Shown one piece after another: positions 33,401 to 45,308 of a DNA stretch of 64,000 nucleotides. Source of the stretch: Glycine soja (lineage: Eukaryota; Streptophyta; Magnoliopsida; Fabales; Fabaceae); contig NC_041016.1 in NCBI RefSeq assembly GCF_004193775.1, positions 10,193,395-10,257,394 of the forward strand. The letters are read 5' to 3'. Both the position numbers and the translations under genes were made by a program. The notes beneath the pieces were generated by a model, which did no database searches, was not told the DNA's origin, and saw nothing but the letters and a program-made list of their open reading frames with translations. Position 1 is the stretch's first letter, and every line of letters begins with the position of its first letter.

Positions 33401-35984
33401 CGCTTGCTTGCTTGCTTTGGCGGTGTCCCTACCAACATACATGCCCAAGATTCAGAGATATCCGTTGTTGTTGGCTCATGCCATTGTCCTTAGCAACGTT
33501 TTCAATTTTTTTCTTTTCTTTTTTCCAATACCATTGCACTTGGCCGTCGGTGACTGTACGAGGAAATCGTTAGGAAAGTAACTCATTTTTTATTTTATCA
33601 ATTAAACATGGCATATATGGACCCATCACCTGGAGTGTAATTATTTTTCCAATGTCAAAGATGACCATGTCTCTTAACTCACTAAATCAGAAACTAATCA
33701 CATTCATAATTGTGATGTGTGACTGTCATTGATTCAAACAAATTTCACATATCATCAGAATTAATCATAAATTTTCTTATTAAATATATCATTTTTTTAC
33801 ATATGAATGCAATCAAAACTTACACCACACCATAACATCAATCCTGTGAGTTTTATCGAGAGTGTAATTAAAGCATTAAACAAAGATATATAATTAATTA
33901 TGTGGAAAGCAAGACAAGGTAAGTACGATACTGTGCGTAAAAATATATGTTGTTATGATTTGATTTTTTTGACGCCGCTATCTAAGGAACGATGAAAAGC
34001 GAAACATTTCACCCTTGAGTGGCTTCATGTTTCTCTTTGAAGTTTTTAGTGAGATTTTGGATTATGATTTTGCTGTCACATTGGAGGAGCTAGGACCCAT
34101 TGAGTTCGTTCAATCACTCCCGGGAATCCTTGTTAATTCCGGCAGTAATTGTGTGACGACAACCTTGACAACGATGGATGGCGATATGTGATTGCAAGTT
34201 ATTCAGCTTAATTTTGTGATCACAATGATTTAACATGTTTAAGTGCAATAGATCAAGGTTTGACCTGAAGAAAAAGAATTGGGCTCCAACAAGGGCAAAA
34301 CTTACATGCCCAGAGACAGTGACTAATCTTTTTTATTTTCATTTTTATTAGGTCGTTCAATTAATTTTAAAGTATAACTAAAACTTGAAATAAAAGTATT
34401 TAGTTTGTTGGAACACGAAAGCTTTATTGGTATATTGGCTCCAACTTCAAACATGCATGTGTAGCTAGCATGGTTAAATAATAACTCTAGCTACCAAATT
34501 AAGGAAAAAAATGATAGAAGGTATGACTTTTTTATGACAGAGCATGAGTCAACTCTTACTTTTTGGCTCTTTGACATTTAAAATTCAACCATAAAAATTA
34601 TTTTTGCCATTAGTTCTCCATATATATGTGTGTATAATTGATTCCAAAAATAATTTCAACACGCCCACGTAGCTCCAGAGCATTAGGAAAGGGATCCAGA
34701 ATAAAATGAACTAGCAAGTAGCAACCCTTTCGAGGGACTTAGAATTAATGAACAAATATAGAATAAAATGAACTATATTCTTTCCCATAACATTCAAATA
34801 TTTCCAACATGCTTGAAAGTCCCATTTGGTCTAATTCCTCACTTCATACAAATATACTAGCTACCAAAAAGTAATTAATGCACAATATAATTCATGTGCC
34901 GCCGACAGAGTGAAAACAGATAACCTTTCATTCCTTGGTAATTTATCACCATGGCTGGCTCATACAGCTCTTAAATGGTGACCTTCGTCGCTCAGTTGAC
35001 CCCATGTGTAAGTATTTAACTACTTGTCATTCTCCCTAACAAGTACACATCTATAATTTCCATCTCAGAAGTATCGAAGCCCATCAAATATCAATTCCAT
35101 CACCAACCAAATCGTAAATGCTAATGTACCAACAAAACCGTGTGATTTCAATCTCTTTTGGCGTCTTTTTCTTTTATTTTCCCGGATTTTTCTCCATTGA
35201 TTCCCAATCTCATTTACTAATTCAAGATGATATAATCAATATAGTGTAGCGTGATTGATAGATAATTATATCAATTATCACCTAAGCATCTAATTAGATG
35301 TTTAATCTTTAGATTCATATATATATATATATATATATATAATAACAAATATTAAAACATGTTCATCTCTTAAATAAATTTTAATATTTCAAATAATTAA
35401 TCTTTAGATATATCGACCGAAAATATCCTAGGCAAAAATAATAATTAAAATTGAGATTATATATGTGATTTTGGGGTCATGGAAGAGCATGAGTCTGTTC
35501 ACCACAGCTAAGCACTTGATAGTTGTACACTGGTACACGTTCATGGACTCATGTGGTACGGTTTGTGAGGAGAACTGTCACTGAGATTGTATTTTAGAGA
35601 GAGGGGGACCTGGGTCAACTATTAACACTAGAAATAGATATATCGTTTTCAGAAAATATCAACAGAAAAATCGAGAGAATGAATGGAAGAAAGAGGAAGA
35701 GAGGGTTAGAATCACGTCTTTATGATTGAGCTGTATGAATTCTCAATTGTTTGTACGGCAATGCCAATAGATCCTAATGGATATATACGGTCATGAACAG
35801 TGGGACTTATAGGCATGGCTTAATTTGTATATGGTAATTTTGGTATATTGTTTGTTTTCTTTTTTTTGCCATAAAGACAAGAACATCATAAAGTTTAGAA
35901 GTCTTCAATTAATAGTCCCACAACTAGGTGTGGTCATAGGTCTCAGCATGAATATGATGAATTCGTGCTGATTTAAACAAGAGA
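30410..35984. other. Long AT-rich gene desert
   Basis: No gene, RNA or complete mobile element was recognised in about 5.5 kb. Small items: TGTTAGAATTAATG near 30727 could be an LTR start but no partner was found; an ATT trinucleotide run at 32832-32852; and a TA run at 35317-35341. The short open frames at 31030, 33364 and elsewhere have no family signature. Confidence 0.4.
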
Positions 35985-36241
35985 AATGAGTAATTGAATT
36001 TATACCATATATATGTACAAACTATTGTACAATAAAAAGAAAAATAGAAAAAGTTGTGATATGATGTTTGATGTATCGAAGAGATATAGAAAATATAGTA
36101 ATTATAAAAAAATGAGAAATTGAATTTATACTATATATCTGTACAAACTTTTGTACAATAAGAAAATAAAAATAAAAAAAAAGTTGGGATATGATGTTTG
36201 ATGTAATGAAGAGATATCAGAAGAAAATAATATTATAAAAA
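35985..36241 (+). repeat. Tandem duplication, period 126 bp
   Basis: AATGAGTAATTGAATTTATA at 35985 recurs as AATGAGAAATTGAATTTATA at 36111. Both copies continue with TGTACAAACT, GTACAATAA, a variable A-rich run and GATATGATGTTTGATGTA. The copies differ mainly in the A-rich run. Confidence 0.9.
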
Positions 36242-39200
36242 AATGTTGTGTGAATGATATAACTTGAACAATTATGAGTTATTCCAAATATTTTATAGTG
36301 GTTCGGATTAAAAAGTATTAATCATTATGAATTATATATCAGATCACCAACATTGCTAGACCTCAATTCGACCTCTTATTTTATTAAAAAAAATTCCTTT
36401 CTTCAAAATTATTTTAATTTTTAAAATATTCTTTCTTTAAAATATATAAATATAAATATGAAATTATCTATCTCTTTTTTATTTCTTAAATTGCATATAT
36501 GGTTTTGTGTAACAATATCAGATGTACTAAGAGATAAGAGAGTACAATAAAACATGCCGTCACATTTAAGAATAATGGCTTTAATTTATAATACAGGAGT
36601 TAATATTTTCTTATGTATCTTAAGTTTAAAAAAATAACTGATTTACAAAATTATAAAGAATATATTTGACTAAATTGTCACTCATTAAAATACTTAAATT
36701 TTAATTATTCTATTAATGCTTTTTATTTTGTTTAATTTAATGAAAAAGTAGACCTATCAGCACACGAGTTTATTTTGAAGAAAAAAAAGATTATTCTTTT
36801 TTTTTTTAGCTTTGCGAAAAATGAAACGAAATAAGACTTATCTTTGAAAATGACAAAATATTAAAAAATGAACGAGCAGATACATAAAAACATAACTAGT
36901 TTAATTTCCTGACACAATCTACATTATAGTCACCTAATGGGTATAAGAATCTTTCTAGATCATAGGTCTAAAACTGATTAAACGATTAAACCAAACTAGG
37001 GATGGCAGAAAAGCTAGAAAAGCAGACAAGGAAGTGTAGGAAAAAAGTGAAGAAGAAAGAAAAAAATATTTGGCCGCAGCTGAATGTCGGTACGACCGTA
37101 CAATGCATGGAAGAGCACTTTTTGGGAGAGGGTGTGTATAGGGAAAGGCAGAGAGAGAGAGAGAGAGAGAGAGGTAAGATGGCAGGCTCAGACCACATCT
37201 TTGTGAGAGGCCCTACCCAGATTTTCCCTCTGACCCTCACACTGCTTATGCTAGAGAGGGCAATTGCCTTGAGCAAGACGTGTCATGGCCTGCGTCATAG
37301 CGAATCTCATCCGCAACATTCATGTCCAAAATATCAAACAAAAACTTTTCGCCTGGATCATCATTCTAATTTGCTAGAATTATAAATTTGGCTTCCTTTA
37401 TATCCTAGAATTTCATCTTACTCTTCTTATAATTTAATTTACAAATTGTTTTTCAATTTTTTTTATCTTGTTATTTCAAAATTAGATATTAAATGTTACT
37501 TGACAACGTTGACCATCATATGTCATATTTTTATTGAATGTTAACTTTCGTGTGTCATGTGTTTATTGAACGTTAATTCTATACACCTAATTAATATCAA
37601 ATTCTAATAAACTCATGACATGTGATAGTCAACGTCTAATAAAAACGTGACATGTGAGATTAAGATAAACAATTAATTAACGTTTAATTTTGAGACCGGA
37701 GATTAAAATAATTGAATTGTAAAAAATTGGAGAATTAAAATTGTGAATTAAATGATAGAAGATCAAAATTAAATTCTGAAACAAATAAAAAATCAAATTT
37801 ACAATTTTATCTTCTTATTTTCAAGTTTTTTTATCTATTAGATTTATATTGAAACTTGTATTCCAGCATTTAAAAATGTAAATCAAATTGTACTGACATC
37901 TTTTTATTAAATTAGATTAAAATAATTTTATTTAAATCAAATAAAATTATTATTATGTGATAAAATCTTTTTTTTACTATTTAGTGTAAGTGCACCGGGA
38001 GGATGTACGTTAAGGGCTATGGGAGCAATGGCTTCCATAAATTAATTTTTTTATTTGGATATATTAAATAATTATTATTTTTGTTCCATAAAAAATTAAG
38101 AATGCCCCCATAAAATATATTTTTAATGAAAAAATGTAAAAAATTATTAAAGTTAAAAGAAAAAATAAATTTATACTAATTTTATTTATTTTATCTTTTT
38201 AAATTTGTAAAAACTTGAGTATTTTAATTTTTTTTTAAAAACTTTATAATATTTTTTGTTTGTAAAAATAGTATAAGCTATTTTTGTGCTTCCACTAAAA
38301 AAGTTGTATTGATCCCTCACAGATTACATGTTTAAAACTCAAACTTAAAATAATTGACTAATCTGAATAATCCCGTCCAATTAATTTACTCGTGCAATGG
38401 TTAACAACTATTAACACCTTTTCTTTCTGTTTGTTTGGTGTTAGCTGGGAGATGGATCTTAATGCCACGAACCAAATTATTAGATTTGTGCGTAGAAAAA
38501 ACAAGGATAACAAACGAAGAGTGAGAGATCGAGGAATCTAAGGTAACACTACTCCGGGTTTTGCATCAAATGTTTGGATTCTTACTCTCGGGAATAAAAA
38601 ATAATACTATTACCCACCACTATGCACTAACTAATATGGATGAATCTAACTTATTTGTTTTCTTTTTTTCAGTTGTTCGCGTGTTGTTTTTTACAAATTA
38701 CACAGTTTTAAATTAAATTATAATATTAAATATTAATAAAATTAAATATTAACACAAATTAAATAGACAATACCAGAACAGCTAAAAAAAAACACATCAG
38801 CGAAGCCAATTTCTATCTTCACAGCTTTCTTGATCGATTCATTGAAAATTGAAAGTACAAATTTCGTAGAGTAGATTAAAGGGTCATAACTCGTAAGAGA
38901 TTTTAATGTTACAAGATTCACTCCATTAATTTATTTCTAGTACTAGTATATATGGCGCACGATCATAATTCTTTGTCTTGCAACTTGTTTCTGCACGTTC
39001 TCTCATTAATGCTTGTCTTCTTCTATTTATTTATTTATTTTTCATATGCCTAAATACTATTTTTCCAAAATGGGAGAAAGGATTTTCTCAGATTTAACAT
39101 TTACAAATATAGTTTAATTTTATATATTATAAGTATAAATATTTTTACACCAATTAAAAATAATTTCATGTATGAATTTTATAATAATTTTACAAAAACC

Positions 39201-40883
39201 AACCATCTTATTCACAATTGATCATGTAAAAGTTTTATACATCATCGGTACATTCTAATTAAATTCTTACAAATATTTAAATTAGTACTATACTATTTAT
39301 GAAAATAAATAACTATAACGCATTGGGGTTGGTCTCATTATGGAAAAAGTTGAATAATTTGCATTTGATTTTAAATTTAAATTTCACTATTGTCATTGTA
39401 AGAAAAGAAAAATAACTATGGATCTCACGCACAAAGATGTAAGATTTGATTAGAAAGAAGAGAAAAACTTTTCAAAATATTTTGTTTAGGTATTTGGAAA
39501 ATGTCAGGAGTCAAAAACCCTATCCTTTATTTTTACTTTCTCTCTAATATTAGGAATTCAAAATTCCCCATAGCCTTAATGACCGTGTTATCTCAGAGTT
39601 TCCTCCGGACTTTTAGTTGTGAGACATTCACCTGAGAAAGCTCAGTATTATTGACAATTGAGTATTGAATCAAAAAAGGGAACAAGTGGAAGGCGTGTGT
39701 GTGTGCATGCTTAATTTGCTAAAACGTTTGCGTCACCAGAAGTTCATTCAAATTAAGGGTGTCACTATGCTTTGTTTTTGTGTACAATCATATTTTCACA
39801 AATTTCTGCAAGTCAATTCTATGCTCTAAATCATAGATATTTTCACAAATGTAACCACAACCCATCTACCACCTTTGTGTAATAATATTCTTTTAATATT
39901 ATTTGCAGATCAAAAAGCGATTTTTAACGAATATCTCCAAACAATATTACTATATGCAAAATCAGTTCATTTAAAAACTAATTTTTAATTAAAATTAATT
40001 TTACAAATACACACCAATTACAACACACACTAGATCAGTGTCTTTGGCTTTGCTCCCATTATTTCATAACCAACAATTGGCTTTTGTACGTTCATGTTTG
40101 GTTGCGAAGAAGGACCTAATGCATTTAAAACTCGACGTCAAAAGCAGCGTTGATAACTTTTTGGGCCAATATTTTTTAAATACAATGACATTATTTAAAA
40201 TCTTAAGTAAAATATTACTCAGAATTCTTCACCATTAAACAGAACTTGCTAATATTTTCACGCTTGAATGGTTTGGGATTATTCCAGTGAAAAATAAAAA
40301 TTATATGCATAACAGCCTAAATTTAATTGGCTGCATCGGTAGTCGCGTTTTTCAATTGGAGATCAACCACATCAAAGATGATAGCAGCAGCTAGAGACTT
40401 GAAATTTTTTATTTTTTTTTTGCTTTTGAAGATTAGAGACTTGAAACTTGAAAGTTGAAACAATCCAAGAAAGGAAAACGTAGAAACGATGAACCAAGGA
40501 ACACAGTGGCGGTACTACCTTGGGCTAGTAGCCGCCGCAAGGGACCTGGTGGCTAGAGTGTCCAAAATATGTCTACATACACACGTGTGAGCATGACTAA
40601 TTGCGAAAACATTAGTACTTATCCCTTACATTAATGAATGAATTTTGTTTTTTTGTTTTGTTTTTTACTCAAATCTGTCTATAATCTCTAACAGCTTCGT
40701 TTGGTACAAGGAAAAGAACTAGATGATATATGAATATATCAAAATAGAGAAGCAAGAAATAGGTTAATGGCATGGGATTAAATAAGAATAGAGTAAATTT
40801 AAAACTAGATGATATATGAATATTATCATATTTTTTTTATTGATAGTGATATTTGATTTATGAAAGATAGAGATAGGGTGACA
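36242..40883. other. AT-rich spacer with a purine tract, no gene recognised
   Basis: Mostly AT-rich. At 37000-37390 base composition changes: a purine-rich stretch with a GA microsatellite (37149-37173) followed by more balanced sequence. An open frame of 127 codons spans it, but the protein (Lys/Glu/Arg-rich, then mixed) matches no family I recognise, and the other strand is open too, so I do not call a gene. The segment at about 38020-38310 (GCAATGGCTTCCATAAATTA and following A/T runs) resembles decayed transposon sequence. Confidence 0.4.
37149..37173. repeat. (GA)n microsatellite
   Basis: About 24 bp of GA dinucleotides inside a longer purine-rich stretch. GA tracts of this kind are common in plant promoters and 5' leaders, but no associated gene was found. 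Confidence 0.9.
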
Positions 40884-41110
40884 ATTCTCGTTCTTCAAGA
40901 ATAAAAATTATTCTTTTTGTATTATTTTTTACTTTTGGTGAAAAAGAATCAGTCTTTTTTATTTTCGTTCTTCAAAAATAATTTTTTTTTCTTTACTACT
41001 TTCTCACTTCCGATGAGAAAGAATTAATTTTTTATTCTCATCTTTTAAGAATGAAAAATTCTCCCCTTTTGTTTGTATTGTTTTCCCACTTTCGGTGAGA
41101 GAAAAAAAAT
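40884..41110 (+). repeat. Three diverged tandem repeats of about 75 bp
   Basis: Units start near 40884, 40961 and 41034, each with ATTCTCGTTCTTCAAGAAT-like, ATTATTTTTTACTTTTGGTG-like and GAGAAAGAATCA-like blocks. A related single unit appears again near 41390-41460 (CTCGCGTCGGGTGAGAAAAA). No coding potential. Confidence 0.75.
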
Positions 41111-42227
41111 CTTCAAAATTTGTTCTTTGGTAAGATCTTCAAAACTTTTTACAAAAATATTTTTAGAATTTCTTTATTTGATAGTGTCTTCAAGGTACAT
41201 TATGTATAAATAAATTTTACATTTGTGTGAAAAATATAACTATACATATCATAATTATAAATAATATGATTGAGGAGGTCAAAAAAGTCTTATCTTGAAA
41301 TGTGAATTCAAAATAATGATTTTCTCTTGTGCAATATTAAATTATAATAAAATTCATATGCCTCAATCATTATGGTATTATTTTTTTCTTTTCGAGTGAG
41401 AAAAATTATTCTTTTATTTTCACTTTTGCATTATTTTCTCGCGTCGGGTGAGAAAAATATTCTAAGAATTTCCTTCTATGATAGAGTTTTCAAGACTCTT
41501 AAATGGTTAAATTCACAATTACATAAATAAAACACAAATATTCTACCGAACTCATAGTATGAATAACAAAACTAGAGAAACGAAAAATCCAACCTTGATA
41601 ATGAATTTAATAGAACAATTTTTTTCAATTGATTTTCTTACATGACTTTCCCTTGCAAGTTGCAATACCAATTGTTGATGACCCATGAAAGAAAAACAAT
41701 TATGTTAATAACGCGTTAAATAACATATAACTTGAAGCGGAAAAGTAAAAAGAAAAGTAAATAAAAATATAATACAAGAGTTTAGAGATAATGAGAATTG
41801 TGTATATATTTTCCAATAAAAGTAACCTATTTATATGTTCAAAAGATAATTGGGGAATTTAAAAAAGATAAATATAAATAAGAAAAGATTATAAAATATA
41901 ATGAAAGATATAGACAACTACAAATAGATTATTTATAATAATTATTAGTTTATTAATTTTTATTAGTGAAAGAAATTCAAACTCACCATCTTTCTCTCAC
42001 CCCTTCTCCTTTCAACTACCAAACTAATCTTATAACTCTCAATAAAATGAGTAATGGGTTAAAGGAGAACAAATTTATATATTTTTAATGTTTTATATAT
42101 ATTTCTTTTATTTAATATTTTTAGGGAAATTTTGACGAGTCAATCCACCAACTTGTCATTTCATGACCCACGAATCCACCTTTTTATCTTTTGATGAGTT
42201 ACACAACCCACCTCTAAACGAGACATA
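41111..42227. other. AT-rich spacer, no gene seen
   Basis: AT-rich sequence with one outlying unit of the preceding tandem repeat. The right end (about 42125-42227, with GTCAATCCACCAACTTGTC and ACAACCCACC blocks) may belong to another transposon remnant into which the next element inserted. Confidence 0.35.
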
Positions 42228-42910
42228 TAGGAGTGAAAATAAGTTGAGTCGAGCTAGGCTTTACTAGGCGTGGATTTGACCTTAATTAAAAGTATACATG
42301 GTCTAAGTATGACTTGTTTGCATGTCAAAGACCTATTTTAGGGCTTGAGATAGACCTACTAGTTTGGCCGTCAAACCTGTTTAAGGGCCTAATTTATGAC
42401 AATTTTTAATTTTTAATATCAAGACAGAAGTAAAAATATGCATGTCAAGTTTTATAAGAATTGAATCTAATTTACTTATATGATATAAACATATTTTAAG
42501 GTTTAATTTAACATTCATAATAATTTATTTTAAAATATATTTTGCGTTAATAAGCCATTTAAATAAGATATTAATTTATTTTTAATAAAATTAAATAAAA
42601 TTTATAAATTGACTCTTTACATAGATCAACATGCTTAACATTTAAGAAGAGAATTAAATGTAAGATTTTAATGTATTATAAAAAATTTAATATAATAACA
42701 ATGAATATTTATTTATGTTTTTTTTAAAATAGGTCAATCTTTTATACTTAGAAGACTTTTGGAATGACAAAGGGTTTGACCTGTTTAACTGAATAGGTTT
42801 CAATAAAAGCCTTTTCCTAACTTATTTTATGAAAATTTTTTGCTTGGTCTAGACCTTATGTAAATTAGGCTATGATCTTTATCAAACAGTCTAACTTATT
42901 TTCATCCCTT
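42228..42910. mobile_element. Decayed hAT-like element related to the one at 27439-28097
   Basis: Left end TAGGAGTGAAAATAAGTTGA and right end (reverse complement) AAGGGATGAAAATAAGTTAG are imperfect inverted repeats and resemble the TAGGGGTGGGAATAGGTCAG ends of the intact element. The size (683 bp) is close to 659 bp, and AGGGCTTGAG/AGGCTTTACT-like pieces occur inside. The flanks GAGACATA and GAGGCAGG agree at 5 of 8 positions, consistent with an aged 8-bp duplication. It carries no transposase. Confidence 0.6.
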
Positions 42911-44292
42911 GAGGCAGGTTGTATTTTTTAACTCACTTTCCATTGATAGCCAGCTGATCCCACCCCACTCTAGACAAATTGATGGTGGGCCAAGTTGTCT
43001 TGTTTTGTCACTCCTAAATAGAGATGGGTCAATCTTAAATAATAATGAAATTAATGTAGTTGATGTGCTTTTATGTTATGAAGGGATTATAGAAATTAGG
43101 TCAAAACAAGTGACTTTAGAATTTTGAGTTCATCTAGTGATATATGATAAAAGTGGATGCGAGCTAGTAGCTCATACATATTATGTAGTTGATGATTAGG
43201 AATTGATGTAAAATCTATTATAAGTTGTGAAATTGATTATATATTTTTTCCATTTTTACATGGAAATAAATTCAATTAAGATACATCATTTTTAATTTAT
43301 TTATTTCTACACCCTATTGTGTATATATTAAATGGACTCATTTTTGTCGCTCCCTCCTATCTCCATGCTACCAACTACCATGCCCCCTCTTTCCATTTCT
43401 TTGGCATTACTTCACCACCAAATACAGTATTTTTAAAATGATATAATGTTATGGTTCAATTTGGGTAGCCTTTTATTATAGATACCTATAAGAGAAGAAA
43501 AAGAATACATTGAACTTCATAAATTAAATTAATTTATGCACCTTAACTTTTGAAAAAAAAATGAAATTATTTCTATAAAAGTTTAAGTGTATACATTTAT
43601 TTTAATTTATGAAAAAACTTAATAATTTTTCCTTCTTATTTTCTTTACTTATAAGTACTTGTGGAAGAGATTATATAAACCATCCTACCTGTGTCTAAAT
43701 TAATAAGTCTAAGCATAAATGGTCACATAAAGTATAATTATTTAATGATTATCTAAAGAGAATTTTATTTGATTGTTAGTATATGAAAATTAATCTCATT
43801 CCACAGTTATTCATAAAAACTTCTCAAAATCGTTTTTTTTTATCAAAAGAAACTAATTACACTATATCTTTATTAAGAGTAATTAGATCAAATTCAACAA
43901 ATGGTCATAATTCATAAACACCTACAAAATAGTAGTATTATTTATAATGATATTTTTAAAAACCTAGTGTGCCAAAACACTTTCATTTAAATAATGATAA
44001 ACACAACACGATAGTTATCAAACATTAGAATAAGAAGAACAGAGTTCCGTAACTCCATGACATTCCCCCCACTAAGTTTTAAATTTTATAATCTGAATAA
44101 AGCAACAGCACGGAAGAAAAGGGTGCAACACACAAAAAGAAGAAAGAAGAAGGAGAGACTAACGAAAGAGAAAGACTCTACCCACCAACAAAATTTTAAA
44201 TTCATACTATAAAGTCGTTGAATCGCAACTTTGTTTGTGGTCTCGTAATTTTACTTTCTTTTCAACGCCTCGCTTTTGTTTTCATTTTATTT
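42911..44292. other. AT-rich spacer, no gene seen
   Basis: AT-rich spacer. The open frame at 42909-43127 starts at the border of the hAT-like element and has no family signature. Confidence 0.4.
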
Positions 44293-44346
44293 TAAGTACC
44301 ATCAGTTTCACCCATCTCAAATACAATTCCCTCCATCACTCCTTAA
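44293..44346 (+). repeat. Promoter-region direct repeat, distal copy
   Basis: TAAGTACCATCAGTTTCACC and following bases (through CAATTCCCTCCATCACTCCTT) repeat at 45011-45065, 718 bp downstream, with only a few changes. Both lie upstream of the patatin gene. Confidence 0.85.
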
Positions 44347-45010
44347 CACCCCAAAATTCCACAATATTAAGAGGGAATTCAGCTACTTAAGTGTTTTTTT
44401 TTTTGTCTTCTTTAACTAGAATTAGAGTGTTGGTAATTAGCATAATATCTTTTTTTCGGTAGTGGTAATTTGCATGATATAAATTTGTGTTGAAAATTAA
44501 TATAATTTACCCAAGTGTCAAGGATTCAAGATCACCTACAATTTAAAATGAACTGCAAAATCGTATATGCAGTTTTAAATCAAACGGTCGAATTTTTTTA
44601 AACTTACATTTCGCATTATAAAACTTAACGTATAAAATCTGTTTTTATGATTGGAAATCAAGCAGTTGAATTTTCAAATGCGGAAAAACACTGATGCTAC
44701 AGAAGTGACACTCTAATTCAGGTTAAAAAGTAATACCGAAACCATCTAAACAATGGGTAAATAGTTCATGCAACATGCAAAATGTCATCCAATAACAAAT
44801 TTGCCTTAAAAAAAGCAGTTTTCGAAATGATAAAATTATATAAATAATTCTTCACATATTCAATAATTTAAAGAGTTTTCGAATATTAAAAAATTACTTT
44901 AAAAAATATTTAATAAAAAAAAAACTTTTTTTGGTGAATAAAAATAACAATAATGCTTAAAACAAACATGAAATTTTTGGTGAATAAAAAATACTTTTAC
45001 TGTAACTTTT
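44347..45010. other. Upstream region of patatin gene
   Basis: AT-rich sequence between two copies of a direct repeat; no gene. It may contain distal promoter sequence. Confidence 0.4.
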
Positions 45011-45065
45011 TAAGTCCCATCAGTTTCATCCATCTCAAAAACAATTCCCTCCCTCACTCCTTCCC
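45011..45065 (+). repeat. Promoter-region direct repeat, proximal copy
   Basis: TAAGTCCCATCAGTTTCATC and following CT-rich bases match 44293-44346. This copy lies about 100 bp upstream of the TATA box of the patatin gene and may carry transcription-factor sites, but this is inference. Confidence 0.85.
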
Positions 45066-45162
45066 AATATTAAATTCAGAAGAAAAAGAAAAAGAAAAAC
45101 ACAAATCGCGTGGCGATTAATCGCCCACCATAGGAATGTTCTTGGATCACTCTCTTTCCTCA

Positions 45163-45171
45163 CTATATAAA
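45163..45171 (+). promoter_or_regulatory. TATA box of patatin gene
   Basis: CTATATAAAC lies about 140 bp upstream of the ATG at 45309. It would start transcription near 45195, giving a CT-rich leader of about 110 bases with a (CT)n run at 45256-45270. Confidence 0.7.
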
Positions 45172-45308
45172 CCCACTCTTCCACTCCTTTCTTCGTCATC
45201 ACAATTCCTCAACAACACAACACACAAACACAAAATCCCCTTCAAAACCTTTCGCTTTCTCTCTCTCTCTAAAGCAAAAACAAAAAAGCTTCCCTCGAAT
45301 TGCAGAAA

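Noticed and set aside
38818..38836. TTCACAGCTTTCTTGATCG resembling the miR396 sequence
   Set aside because: The downstream sequence has no complementary arm to form the miRNA precursor hairpin, and the match is imperfect at the 3' part; treated as chance.
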